A stretch of 64,000 bases of DNA from Bacteroidia bacterium (GTDB lineage Bacteria; Bacteroidota; Bacteroidia; NS11-12g; UBA9320): positions 1 through 64,000 of the forward strand of contig JADLGN010000033.1 in assembly GCA_020849295.1 (NCBI GenBank), in the 5' to 3' direction. Every line of letters begins with the position of its first letter. The stretch's first letter is position 1. The position numbers and the translations under genes were made by a program. Shown piece by piece: positions 1 to 8,224 of the stretch. The notes under the pieces are model-generated. The model made no database searches. It was not told the DNA's origin and was given only the letters and a program-made list of their open reading frames with translations.

Positions 1-69
1 AAAACAATTAAAAAAATATAATCATAATTTTATCTTAAAACTTATTAAAGATTATGAAGATAATTCTTA

Positions 70-123
70 ATGACCTGTCATCTCGCCTCTGGCGAGACGG
101 GTTCGAGTCCCGTCCGACCCGCT
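70..123 (+). pseudogene. tRNA 3'-half remnant
   Basis: Bases 97-113 form a perfect T arm (ACGGG, loop TTCGAGT, CCCGT), followed by CCGACCC and a G. This is the layout of a tRNA acceptor 3' strand plus discriminator with no encoded CCA. Just before it, TCTCGCC/GGCGAGA (81-97) makes a 7 bp stem around TCT, resembling the long variable arm of a class II tRNA; a G discriminator would fit Ser. The expected 5' acceptor strand GGGTCGG and a D arm are absent from 1-80, which is nearly pure A/T, so no whole tRNA can be folded. CTGTCAT (75-81) looks like an Asp anticodon loop, but the spacing to the T arm does not fit. It may be an attachment-site remnant, a decayed gene or an assembly junction. Confidence 0.45.
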
Positions 124-217
124 AAAAAGGACAAACACAAAAAATTTGTGATTTTTTAATTGTAATTATTACTTTTTTTATTTCTCTTTGTGCCAAACAT
201 AAAATAAACATATAAAT

Positions 218-309
218 ATGAAAAAAAATCTATCCTTTTAACAGCCTTACTTTTAACAGGCATTTTTGCACAAGCTCAATTTCCATTTCATCTACAAATC
301 CCTTATGAT
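218..309 (+). other. Out-of-frame signal-peptide segment of the next gene
   Basis: ATG at 218 is followed by eight A (221-228). In the ATG frame translation stops after MKKNLSF. The frame starting at 229 reads SILLTALLLTGIFAQA and continues without a stop into the ATG at 310. A single extra A would therefore give MKKKSILLTALLLTG..., a normal Sec signal peptide with an AQA cleavage site, joined to the mature protein. The true gene start is very probably 218. The break is a one-base indel in a homopolymer: either a sequencing or assembly error, a real mutation, or a slippage-controlled site. Confidence 0.75.
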
Positions 310-1575
310 ATGGATGATAACTACGGTGACGGTACCAAAAACATGATTGGGCAGCGCCATTATTTTTGGGATGTAAACACCGTAAAATGGACTAATGGCG
401 ATACTTTCAATATGAGTTATAACAACCAAAATCTGATGGTTCGCACCAACTGGCATAAAGCAGATGGTCCCTGGAAACTTAAATTGACTACAAAACAAGA
501 TTATGATGCAAACAAGAGGCTTAGTGTTAGAATTGATTCTGCTTTCAGTTCTTCCATCTACGGAGTAAAGTACACATTTACTTATGATGCCAAAGGCAAT
601 GAAATTCTTGCACATCAGTATCTTTTTAATCTACCTTCAATATCAAACTGGACTGATGAATATAGACGCACAACTACTTATACAAGTTTTGATAGTGAAA
701 ATACACAATTTGTCGAAAGCTATAATTTTACTAAAAGTGAATGGGGAAATTATAATCGTACCTTGCACAGTTACAACTCAAAAAACTATGATACAGCCAC
801 TACATATCAAGAATGGGACCCACAGAAAAACCTATGGAAGAAATTGAGTATGTATTTTTATAAATTTAATGCAAACGGACAAGAAACCGAAAGTTTATAT
901 CAGGAATATGATGATGTTACCCAAACTTTTAAGAACAAAGATTTAACTTACTATTCGTACGATGCCAGTAAACGGATTGCTACAAGGGAAGAATTGCAAT
1001 TTGACATTAAAGGCATTTGGGTATATAAATGGAAATATTACTACAGTTACAATGCTCAAGGTTTATTAGACAAAGTTCTTAGAAAGATATGGAACACTTA
1101 TGACGGTGTGTGGGAAGATCATTCTACGGTAAAATATACTTATGATGGCAACAACCGCCTTCAGGAAGAATTAGATCAATTAATGCAAAACAGTTCATGG
1201 AAAAACAGTAATAGACGCTCTTACACCCGCGATGCCAATGGGTACCATACCCGCATATTGTATGAAACTTGGAATAACAACACCCTTTCGTTCCAAAACA
1301 CTGGCGCTACCAATTTCTGGTACGAAACTAAAAAGGTAAGTGGCATACATGAGAAACCCGATGTGAAATTGAATGTTTACCCTAACCCAAGCAGCAACTC
1401 CTTAGTATTTATAAATGCCGATAAAAATATTGCTTACGAGATTTACGATTTGCAGGGCAAAGTGGTTCAGCAAGGCAAACTCCAACCCGGTACTAACAGC
1501 ATTATATTAAACGGAGCAAAAGGTAACTACATACTAAAAGCAGGGAACAGCAGTGCTGTATTGGTAATACAGTAA
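310..1575 (+). CDS. T9SS-sorted secreted protein, 5' end frameshifted
   Basis: This is a 421-residue open frame whose natural N-terminus (signal peptide from 218) is out of frame by one base. The body (about residues 30-340) is rich in Tyr, Trp, Asn and Thr, with loose repeats of YxYDAxG and YSYNAQG type reminiscent of YD/RHS-like beta repeats; I do not recognise a catalytic domain. Residues about 351-421 are a T9SS type A sorting domain (LNVYPNPSSNS, then YEIYDLQGKVV, ending NYILKAGNSSAVLVIQ). The protein would be exported by Sec and then moved across the outer membrane to the surface. It is followed by a strong terminator at 1598. Base composition is less AT-rich than genes after 5.8 kb. 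Without the frame repair, the ATG at 310 would give a cytoplasmic protein that could not reach the T9SS. Confidence 0.85.
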   Translation: MDDNYGDGTKNMIGQRHYFWDVNTVKWTNGDTFNMSYNNQNLMVRTNWHKADGPWKLKLTTKQDYDANKRLSVRIDSAFSSSIYGVKYTFTYDAKGNEILAHQYLFNLPSISNWTDEYRRTTTYTSFDSENTQFVESYNFTKSEWGNYNRTLHSYNSKNYDTATTYQEWDPQKNLWKKLSMYFYKFNANGQETESLYQEYDDVTQTFKNKDLTYYSYDASKRIATREELQFDIKGIWVYKWKYYYSYNAQGLLDKVLRKIWNTYDGVWEDHSTVKYTYDGNNRLQEELDQLMQNSSWKNSNRRSYTRDANGYHTRILYETWNNNTLSFQNTGATNFWYETKKVSGIHEKPDVKLNVYPNPSSNSLVFINADKNIAYEIYDLQGKVVQQGKLQPGTNSIILNGAKGNYILKAGNSSAVLVIQ

Positions 1576-1597
1576 GCAGCTTAATAAATATTTCTTT

Positions 1598-1629
1598 AAA
1601 ACGACCATTGCTTTGCAGTGGTCGTTTTT
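1598..1629 (+). terminator. Rho-independent terminator
   Basis: AAAACGACCATTGC (1598-1611), loop TTT, then GCAGTGGTCGTTTT (1615-1628) form a nearly perfect 14 bp hairpin with one T-G pair and a T run. It lies 22 bases after the stop of the T9SS cargo gene. No gene is seen between here and 1859. Confidence 0.85.
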
Positions 1630-1858
1630 GTTAATAAATACTTGCATGAGGGTAGTAAATATTCTGCTTGAGAATAAAAACAAAAAATAAAACGAAAATT
1701 AATTTTGCCAGGTAAACTAAAGCTGAAATTTTATATCAATAATACATCGGGTATAAGTAGCATCAGATTGCGAGTTTGTCATTATTAAATTAATGCACTT
1801 CAATTATCCACTTCAACATTCATAAGGCTATATTATAGGATGATGTACACACTTACTA

Positions 1859-3274
1859 TTAACTTGTCTCTACAAAATACATATCTATATCACCCTTATT
1901 CTTTGCCTTAATTTTTCCACGATGTACACACTTAAACTTGTCTTTCACCAATTCATAAGTAGTTCCGCTTATATTTATTTTTGCAGCTTCTGAATTTTGC
2001 TCCATGCGTGCTGCAATATTCACGGTGTCTCCCCAAATGTCAAAAGAAAATTTTTTAGTACCAACAACACCTGCTACCACGGGACCAGTGTGAATTCCTA
2101 TCCTCAGTTCAAAAGGAATTTCTCCTCTGGCTTCTTTTTCCTTTTTGTACTGAAGCATAAAATTGCGAATTTCAATTCCTGCAGCTACTGCATCGGTTGC
2201 ATGTGTATAGGTAAGTTCAGGCATTCCGGCAACACAGATATACGCATCCCCCACTGTTTTAATTTTCTCAATCTTATATTTATTGATAATTTTGTCGAAA
2301 CCGCTGAAGCAATAATCAATTTCTGATACCAACAGTTCAGGGCTTACTTTTTCACTCACTTTCGAAAAGTCCTTAAAATCTGTAAACAACACTGTCACCA
2401 TGCCATAAGTTTTAGCCTGAGCACGACCATGTTGCCTAAGTTCCTCTGCTGTTTCTTTAGGTAAAATATTCAATAACAATTCATCTGATTTTTTGAGTAA
2501 TAAATCTGTCTTCTTTTTTTCATGTTCTAATTCATTGGTTCTTATTTCCAGGTCTTTGGTGCGTTCTTCTACCTTTTGCTCAAGTATAATATTTTGTTCT
2601 TGCATGAGTTGTTCTTTTTCCAATTGGGCAACTTTTCTTGCTTTCCGCAAATGTTCAACGAAGCGAAGAAAACTAAGTAAGGTTGCAACTGCCGATATTC
2701 CAATTCCAACTTCAAATGCATTACTTGTAAAATGGTTATCAGGTAAAATATAAGCCATTCTCAAAAATTCAATTATAGATCCCACAGTGGCTGCCAAGTA
2801 ACTATAAACACCTACTTTCATTGCATTGCCTTTTTCCCATGATATAATCCAAATAATATAATGGGACAACTGCCAGATGGCAAGTAGTATAAAAAATGTT
2901 CTCTGAATAATAAATGTCATCTTAAAAAAGATTAAAATGGTTGAAACGACCAAGAGCAGTATCGTTACCCGCAGATACCATTTTATCACGTTTGGTACTA
3001 ACTCTTTAATATTGCCATAATTTAAGAAAACATAAGCCGTACTAAAAATAAATAATGACCATATTGCTGATGGAAAAATATTAAGTATATATATTATTCC
3101 AAAAACATTAGAAAATGCAACTCCCAGCAAATATATTTTCTTCTGGTTTGTCAAGTAATTTCCAATCCAAATAAAAGTAGAAAGTATGAGGATACCAATG
3201 ATTATTCCATGCAGAAAGGATGGTATAGATAGTAATGGTTCTGGTATGATGTTATTGAAAGATTGTTCTGCCAT
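1859..3274 (-). CDS. Membrane-bound class III adenylate cyclase
   Basis: The N-terminal half has six to seven hydrophobic helices (to about residue 210), followed by a coiled coil rich in E/K/Q (about 210-275) and a class III nucleotide cyclase domain to the end. Visible catalytic signatures are the metal-binding LFTDFKDFS, KTVGDAY and FDIWGDTVNIAARM. Lys before TVGD and Asp in FDIWG are the residues that select ATP in adenylate cyclases (guanylate cyclases carry Glu and Cys there), so cAMP is the likely product. The NILPKETAEELR linker before the domain is typical of this class. I prefer the ATG at 3274 over the TTG at 3289, five codons upstream. The gene stands alone between intergenic regions. 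The signal sensed by the membrane domain is unknown. Confidence 0.9.
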   Translation of the reverse strand: MAEQSFNNIIPEPLLSIPSFLHGIIIGILILSTFIWIGNYLTNQKKIYLLGVAFSNVFGIIYILNIFPSAIWSLFIFSTAYVFLNYGNIKELVPNVIKWYLRVTILLLVVSTILIFFKMTFIIQRTFFILLAIWQLSHYIIWIISWEKGNAMKVGVYSYLAATVGSIIEFLRMAYILPDNHFTSNAFEVGIGISAVATLLSFLRFVEHLRKARKVAQLEKEQLMQEQNIILEQKVEERTKDLEIRTNELEHEKKKTDLLLKKSDELLLNILPKETAEELRQHGRAQAKTYGMVTVLFTDFKDFSKVSEKVSPELLVSEIDYCFSGFDKIINKYKIEKIKTVGDAYICVAGMPELTYTHATDAVAAGIEIRNFMLQYKKEKEARGEIPFELRIGIHTGPVVAGVVGTKKFSFDIWGDTVNIAARMEQNSEAAKINISGTTYELVKDKFKCVHRGKIKAKNKGDIDMYFVETS

Positions 3275-3289
3275 ATTAACTTTAATCAA

Positions 3290-3654
3290 TTTTTATGTTT
3301 CTTAATTTGATATCAGTGTTATTTCTGATTAAAAGGCTGATATAACCTCGCTGCAAATTCGGAAATTAGCTTTTCCTTTTTTATTCTTTCAAACTAAGTA
3401 AAAAATAAGAATAAAAAATAATTTAAATAAAAAAAATTCTCCTGCTATGCTGAGTTTACAACTCAGAAATAAAACTTATGCAAAACATACCTTTGTATTA
3501 ATCATTTTACCACCATATTTTAATCTTAACTTTTCTTAAAATCAGAAGTTTTCAAAATTGTATTTCAAAAATAAGTAACTATTTATCAATCCTTCCACTA
3601 GATACAAATTCTACCTTATTTCCACTTTTTGTTGGGGACCCAAGTGCGTCCAAT
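3290..3654. other. Intergenic region with an open frame lacking a start
   Basis: No RNA gene, repeat or clear promoter is seen here. The first 200 bases are A/T-rich. On the plus strand the frame of the ORF at 3655 stays open from 3502 with no ATG, GTG or TTG. Its last part (from about 3601) reads DTNSTLFPLFVGDPSASN, which looks like coding sequence. The visible gene may therefore be the 3' remainder of a longer one. Confidence 0.5.
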
Positions 3655-4014
3655 ATGATGCAAAATAATCCTAATAGTAGCCCACTTACATTTACTGTAA
3701 AAGGTCATACTCGTGCAGCTAGAATAGTTATAGGTTCTAAGACTGCTAACCCTGCTACTTATAATCTATATGTTGATCCAGCTACAAAAATTTCCGGACT
3801 TGGACATTCTAACTACTGTACATTAACCAATACAAGACTTGCTAGTACTGGTTGCCCGGCGGGTACATTTATGACTCAAATTATTCCAGGCAGTGGTAGT
3901 AGTGCTATTGTTGCTAAATGTAGTTATTTAACAGATACTCTTTCAGATACATTAATTTCTCCAGGTGGAGTACCTTATAATATACAGAACGGAGACAGTT
4001 GTTATCTTAATTAA
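3655..4014 (+). CDS. Hypothetical protein, probably 5'-truncated
   Basis: A 119-residue ORF rich in Ser, Thr, Gly and Pro, with three or four Cys and no signal peptide; I do not recognise the family. Codon use favours GGT, GCT, ACT and TCT, unlike the AAA/ATA/GAA-rich neighbours, and base composition is less AT-rich, which hints at foreign origin. The in-frame stretch just upstream (TNSTLFPLFVGDPSASN) resembles a short motif seen in phage tail-fibre-like proteins, but this is a weak resemblance made by eye. No ribosome site precedes ATG-ATG at 3655. It has its own terminator. It could be a fragment of a laterally acquired structural or adhesin gene. Confidence 0.5.
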   Translation: MMQNNPNSSPLTFTVKGHTRAARIVIGSKTANPATYNLYVDPATKISGLGHSNYCTLTNTRLASTGCPAGTFMTQIIPGSGSSAIVAKCSYLTDTLSDTLISPGGVPYNIQNGDSCYLN

Positions 4015-4031
4015 ACAAAATTAGTTAAATT

Positions 4032-4055
4032 AAAATCCCCTATTGGGGATTTTTT
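4032..4055 (+). terminator. Rho-independent terminator
   Basis: AAAATCCCC (4032-4040), loop TATT, GGGGATTTT (4045-4053) followed by further T. It sits 18 bases after the stop of the ORF ending at 4014, which supports that ORF being, or having been, a transcribed gene. Confidence 0.8.
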
Positions 4056-4070
4056 ATATATAAATAAAAG

Positions 4071-4095
4071 TGCCTTGATGTAATACATCAAGGCA
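4071..4095 (-). terminator. Terminator of the T9SS cargo gene on the minus strand
   Basis: TGCCTTGATGT (4071-4081), loop AAT, ACATCAAGGCA (4085-4095): an 11 bp perfect hairpin. On the minus strand it is followed by CTTTTATTT and lies 22 bases past the stop at 4118. T-rich sequence follows on the plus strand too, so it may work in both directions between the converging genes. Confidence 0.8.
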
Positions 4096-4117
4096 TGTTT
4101 GTTTTAGAATTTTTGTA

Positions 4118-5569
4118 TTAATTCCTCAAGAACCGAATGTGCTGGTTGTTGAAAGAAATAATATAGAAACCGGGTTCCAATGTAGAAACATCTACACTGT
4201 TATCGGTTTTGCCCGTAAGAACGATTTGGCCCATTGTATTAGATACAACGTATTCAGTTGGCTTTTGCAGGCCAGTGATGTACACGTAGTCTGTAGCAGG
4301 GTTGGGATAGATACCAATGGTAGGCTTTGGATTAAGATAGGTACCAGTTGAACCTGTTTTCGTAACAAGTTTTGCAACTATGTGATTGCCAAACGCAAAC
4401 ACATTATTACTGTCTTGTTCGTAGATAAAGTCCAAGTTAGGTTGTTCACCGTGGCGTTGATAGAATTCTCCATCAAACTCCTCACTGAATCCAATCCCTA
4501 GCAATCTTGGGTCAGATAGCAGGTTTTTCACCTCCGTTTTATCTATCGGTGGACTTAACGTCATGTCATCGTTGATGAAATAGAATCTTCCTATGGTGCT
4601 GTGTGGTTCGCCAGGATTTATGTTTTCTCCTGTTGGGATGTATATTGCATTTATGAAAACATAAACAAGCACGTGCCCATCAACATCAGTAAGAGTAGCG
4701 GACCTTTGTATGATAGGCATCCATTTTCCATCTACATATTTCAATAGGGTTCCATCTAGATCATACTTTGGGGAATCATAAATAAATAAATAAGTTCCAC
4801 TTCCAATATTTTTCAAAGTACAACCCATAAAATTTCCTGTCCATTCAGGATCGTACACTTTACGTATGGCGCCTGTTTCAGTATTCAGAACCGCAACGCC
4901 AGACCCATCACTAGGTCCATAATAGCTGTATGTAAACCAGAGACTGTCACCAATCTCTGAGATAGAGGTTATTCTATCCACATCAAAGTCATTAACCTTA
5001 ATTGTTTTTATATACACACCCCTTTCTTCAAATATATGGATGTTGCATCCTGTGCCATTACTAGAGAAATATAAATAATTTTTACCTTTTGCGTATCCAT
5101 AAACTGTCATATCAAGACCACTGCTTCCCTGGAATATTTTGTCATAGTCAATAAATCTTGTTTCTGTGTCTATAGAGGCTTTGACTATTTTATATCCATC
5201 TGTGATGAAAAAGGTTAATGAGTCAAATTTGTAAACATATTTAGGGTGTATAGGAGGGTTACCGTTCCAATTACTTTCAAAAGTTAAAAATTTTAGACTA
5301 TCTTTGCTCCATATATTAATAGGAGCAATTGCTTGCTTACCAGCAACAATAGGTATTTTTTTACCTTCATCTAAATAAGTAATCATAATTATATAATCAC
5401 CTACCTCGGTGTAGTTCTTAGCCTCGTAATTACCTTCTGTTACAGACTGCCATTCTTTGGTGTAATAATCGTTCTCTTGAGCTGTCAAGGTACTGGGAAT
5501 CATTGCTATAAATAGCAATGCTACAATGCCCATAAGGCTCTTGTAGATTTTTTTATTTAAATTTTTCAC
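4118..5569 (-). CDS. T9SS-sorted secreted protein
   Basis: 483 residues. Residues 1-30 are a Sec signal peptide (basic KNLNKKIYK start, hydrophobic GIVALLFIAMIP, cleavage after TAQ). The body has repeated beta-strand-like units resembling a WD/PQQ or sialidase-like beta-propeller (GDSLWFTYSY, NYLYFSSNG, GTYLFIYDS), with no catalytic motif I recognise. The last 69 residues are a T9SS type A sorting domain (PTIGIYPNPATDYVYI, EYVVSNTMGQIVLTG, ending HIRFLRN). The product should be exposed at or released from the cell surface. It is flanked by a terminator downstream and 218 bp of very A/T-rich DNA upstream, with no clear TAnnTTTG box. Composition resembles the first cargo gene more than mutL. 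Confidence 0.9.
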   Translation of the reverse strand: MKNLNKKIYKSLMGIVALLFIAMIPSTLTAQENDYYTKEWQSVTEGNYEAKNYTEVGDYIIMITYLDEGKKIPIVAGKQAIAPINIWSKDSLKFLTFESNWNGNPPIHPKYVYKFDSLTFFITDGYKIVKASIDTETRFIDYDKIFQGSSGLDMTVYGYAKGKNYLYFSSNGTGCNIHIFEERGVYIKTIKVNDFDVDRITSISEIGDSLWFTYSYYGPSDGSGVAVLNTETGAIRKVYDPEWTGNFMGCTLKNIGSGTYLFIYDSPKYDLDGTLLKYVDGKWMPIIQRSATLTDVDGHVLVYVFINAIYIPTGENINPGEPHSTIGRFYFINDDMTLSPPIDKTEVKNLLSDPRLLGIGFSEEFDGEFYQRHGEQPNLDFIYEQDSNNVFAFGNHIVAKLVTKTGSTGTYLNPKPTIGIYPNPATDYVYITGLQKPTEYVVSNTMGQIVLTGKTDNSVDVSTLEPGFYIISFNNQHIRFLRN

Positions 5570-5787
5570 GTTTCAGATTTTTATTTGTTAGCTATATTTT
5601 ACCATTTGACAATCTTTAATTCCACAATATTACTAACAATATTAATATTTTTAAAATGTATTTTTTTTATTTATTTCTATTATAAAATTGCTTACTATTT
5701 GTTTTATTGTTTTTTTAATACAATTTTAAAAACGTATTAATTATATAAAAACTCATTTAATTCATTCATATTAACTTTAATCAATTT

Positions 5788-7620
5788 TTAAAATTTCTTG
5801 TTTAGCAAATCGAGTATATTGCCATTTGAAAATTTAATAAATACTGGTTTTCCGTTTGGTAAATAGTTTGGTTGTTCGCAATTGAAAAGATCAGTAAGAA
5901 GTTCTTCAATTTCAATATTACTTAATATATCATACATTTTTATTGAAGTGTTTTTCGACATACTCAATGCAAGATTTTCTTTTTTACTTATATCTGGTTT
6001 TTGTTCGTTTATTCTGTAATTTTCTATTAGTCCTTCTAAAGTTAACTGAGGGTTTGTTTTATCATTTATAGTTGGCACACCATTTACAACAAAATTATTA
6101 TTACCGAACGGGCTAATATCAAAACCAATTTGCCTAATCTCATCAAGCAAAGAATTTATAAGTTCAAAATCAGCATGCTTAAATTCAATAATTCTCGGGA
6201 AAAGCAAAATTTGTATTGGAATTCTGTTTAGACTATCACTTTTTAAAAATCTTTCATATAAAATTCTTTCATGTGCTGATTGTTGGTTAATAATAAACAA
6301 TTCATCTTCCCTTGATGCAATTATGTAGCCACCTTTCAATTGAAAAAAGTTATCAAAAATATATCTGAATTCCTTTTCAAAAAGCTGTTTTTCTACTGTC
6401 TGAGGTTTAATATTCTCTTCTCTTTCAGGTTTAATTGTTTCTATTATATCGGTATTAAATCCCTCAAATAATTTTTCAAATGATTGTTTTTTATTTTGTT
6501 TAATATCTCCTTCAAAGGGGTTGAATTTGGTTTTCGTTCTAAAATCAGTAAATTTTGAAATCAATTCATGTTCAGGTTTGGTTGATGCTTCAAATTTGAA
6601 CATTGAATTTTCATCTAATTGGGGCGAAATTATATATTTTCCTATTGCTTTTTTTACAACAGAAAGCAAAATGCTGTATATATATTTACTGTCTTCAAAT
6701 TTAACTTCAGTTTTTGTTGGATGAACATTTACATCAATTTTTGAAGGGTTTATCTCAAAAAAAAGCACATAAAATGCGAAATTGTCAGCAGGAATCAATC
6801 CTTCAAAGGCAGTTTGTATTGCATGGTTAAAATATGGTTCTTTAATATATCTGCCATTAATGAAAAAAAATTGCTCACCTCTATGTTTTTTAGCCATTTC
6901 GGGACTTCCCACATAACCTGTAATTTTAATTATCTCTGTTTCTTCTTTTACTTGCAAAAGTTCTCCTTTTGAGTTTTTACCGAGTATATCAATAATTCTG
7001 TTTTTTATATCTGTTTTTCGAAGATTTATTATTTCTTTTTCATTATTATAAAAAACAAACTCGATATCAGGATTTGGTAGTGCTATTCTGTAAAATTCAT
7101 CAAAAATATGTCTTGTTTCAATATTCTGTGATTTAAGAAAATTTTTACGTGCAGGTATATTAAAAAAAAGATTTTTTACAGTGATAATAGTACCAACAGA
7201 TGAATTAGTCGGCTCATGATAATTTACAATTCCTGCTTCAATCTTTATTTCAGTTCCGAGAGCTTGGTCATTTTTCTTTGTTTTCATTTCTACTTGCGAA
7301 ACAGAGGCAATACTTGCAAGTGCTTCGCCACGAAATCCCAAAGTATTTATTTTATAAAGATCTTCAGCATTTTTAATTTTTGAGGTAGCATGGCGTTCCC
7401 AGCACATTCTTGCATCAGTTTCGCTCATTCCTGCACCATTATCTTTTACCTGTATAAAATTTATTCCACCATCTTTTATACTTAATATTATTTTATCTGC
7501 CCCGGCATCAATTGAATTTTCCAAAAGTTCTTTTACAACAGAAGCTGGTCTTTGTACAACCTCACCTGCAGCAATTTGGTTTGCTATGTTTTCCGGCAGA
7601 AGATTTATTATATCAGACAT
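5788..7620 (-). CDS. mutL: DNA mismatch repair protein MutL
   Basis: 610 residues. The N-terminal GHKL ATPase shows ELLENSIDAGA, DNGAGM and LGFRGEALASI, followed by the transducer domain (IKEPYFNHAIQTAF, DVNVHPTKTEVKF to about 320), a Lys/Glu/Phe-rich linker (about 335-420) and the C-terminal dimerisation domain. MutL couples MutS mismatch recognition to strand incision. In the C-terminal domain the endonuclease motif DQHA(X)2E(X)4E is degenerate here (NQQSAHERILYE), and the later zinc-site motif reads CEQPNYLPNGKPV rather than C-P-HGRP, so nicking activity is uncertain. It lies 36 bases downstream of the thioredoxin-like gene and probably shares its promoter. Confidence 0.97.
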   Translation of the reverse strand: MSDIINLLPENIANQIAAGEVVQRPASVVKELLENSIDAGADKIILSIKDGGINFIQVKDNGAGMSETDARMCWERHATSKIKNAEDLYKINTLGFRGEALASIASVSQVEMKTKKNDQALGTEIKIEAGIVNYHEPTNSSVGTIITVKNLFFNIPARKNFLKSQNIETRHIFDEFYRIALPNPDIEFVFYNNEKEIINLRKTDIKNRIIDILGKNSKGELLQVKEETEIIKITGYVGSPEMAKKHRGEQFFFINGRYIKEPYFNHAIQTAFEGLIPADNFAFYVLFFEINPSKIDVNVHPTKTEVKFEDSKYIYSILLSVVKKAIGKYIISPQLDENSMFKFEASTKPEHELISKFTDFRTKTKFNPFEGDIKQNKKQSFEKLFEGFNTDIIETIKPEREENIKPQTVEKQLFEKEFRYIFDNFFQLKGGYIIASREDELFIINQQSAHERILYERFLKSDSLNRIPIQILLFPRIIEFKHADFELINSLLDEIRQIGFDISPFGNNNFVVNGVPTINDKTNPQLTLEGLIENYRINEQKPDISKKENLALSMSKNTSIKMYDILSNIEIEELLTDLFNCEQPNYLPNGKPVFIKFSNGNILDLLNKKF

Positions 7621-7656
7621 TCGAATTTATGCAAATTCGTTGTTTTAATGATTGTT

Positions 7657-8130
7657 TTACTTGTTGTGTTCAGCTATTATTCCTTTAAGTAATGTTTCAA
7701 ATTTTTCTGCTTCAATATATCCGGCTTCCTGATACATTATATTTTTTTTTGTAAGATAAAAATATGTTGTAGGATATCCTGAATGTTTACCACCACTTAT
7801 AGCTCCAAGCAATTCTCTGCCATTAAGTGTGTCGTTTCCGTTAATATACTTTTTATCAAGTTCAGGATTAAATTTTATTGGTACAAAATTTTTATTAATT
7901 AATTCTATTATTGCCTGATTGGAATATGTTTTATTGTCCATCACTTTGCACCAATAGCACCAGTCGGTATATGTATCAATTAATGCAATTTTACCTTCAT
8001 TTCTGGCTTTGGTTACACCTTCGTTCCAATCGTACCATTTTATTTCTTCACTATTATCAGATTTTATAATACTAAATGAACTGATAACAAATATCAAAGC
8101 CACAAATACTAAAAATTTATTTTTAAACAT
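7657..8130 (-). CDS. Exported thioredoxin-family protein
   Basis: 157 residues. A hydrophobic N-terminus (residues 5-22) acts as signal peptide or anchor. The thioredoxin fold carries the redox motif WCYWC (Cys58, Cys61) after LIDTYTDW, and a cis-Pro in SGYPTTYF near residue 119. It resembles the thioredoxin_7/DUF255-like group, which reduces or isomerises disulphides in the periplasm. No partner such as DsbD is in the window. It is the first gene of an apparent pair with mutL (36 base gap), an association I read as co-transcription rather than shared function. Confidence 0.85.
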   Translation of the reverse strand: MFKNKFLVFVALIFVISSFSIIKSDNSEEIKWYDWNEGVTKARNEGKIALIDTYTDWCYWCKVMDNKTYSNQAIIELINKNFVPIKFNPELDKKYINGNDTLNGRELLGAISGGKHSGYPTTYFYLTKKNIMYQEAGYIEAEKFETLLKGIIAEHNK

Positions 8131-8162
8131 GATTTTATATTTTTAAAACTACGAAAATAAAA

Positions 8163-8170
8163 CAAAAATA
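8163..8170 (-). promoter_or_regulatory. Possible -7 promoter box (TATTTTTG)
   Basis: The minus strand reads TATTTTTG, matching the Bacteroidetes TAnnTTTG -7 element, 32 bases before the thioredoxin-like gene start. I see no convincing -33 TTG at the usual spacing. Confidence 0.35.
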
Positions 8171-8224
8171 ATGCCCTAATTGTATAAATTATTATTGAAA
8201 TTTGCATTTTATCTTTTTTTGCAA

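Noticed and set aside
71-86. Complete tRNA-Asp from the GTC-containing loop CTGTCAT
   Set aside because: The 5' anticodon stem does not match and the distance to the T arm is too long; only a 3' remnant is supported.
584-847. 87-codon open frame inside the first T9SS cargo gene, other frame
   Set aside because: It is an alternate frame of a gene with clear T9SS domain; considered as the product of the frameshift but it does not connect to the signal peptide.
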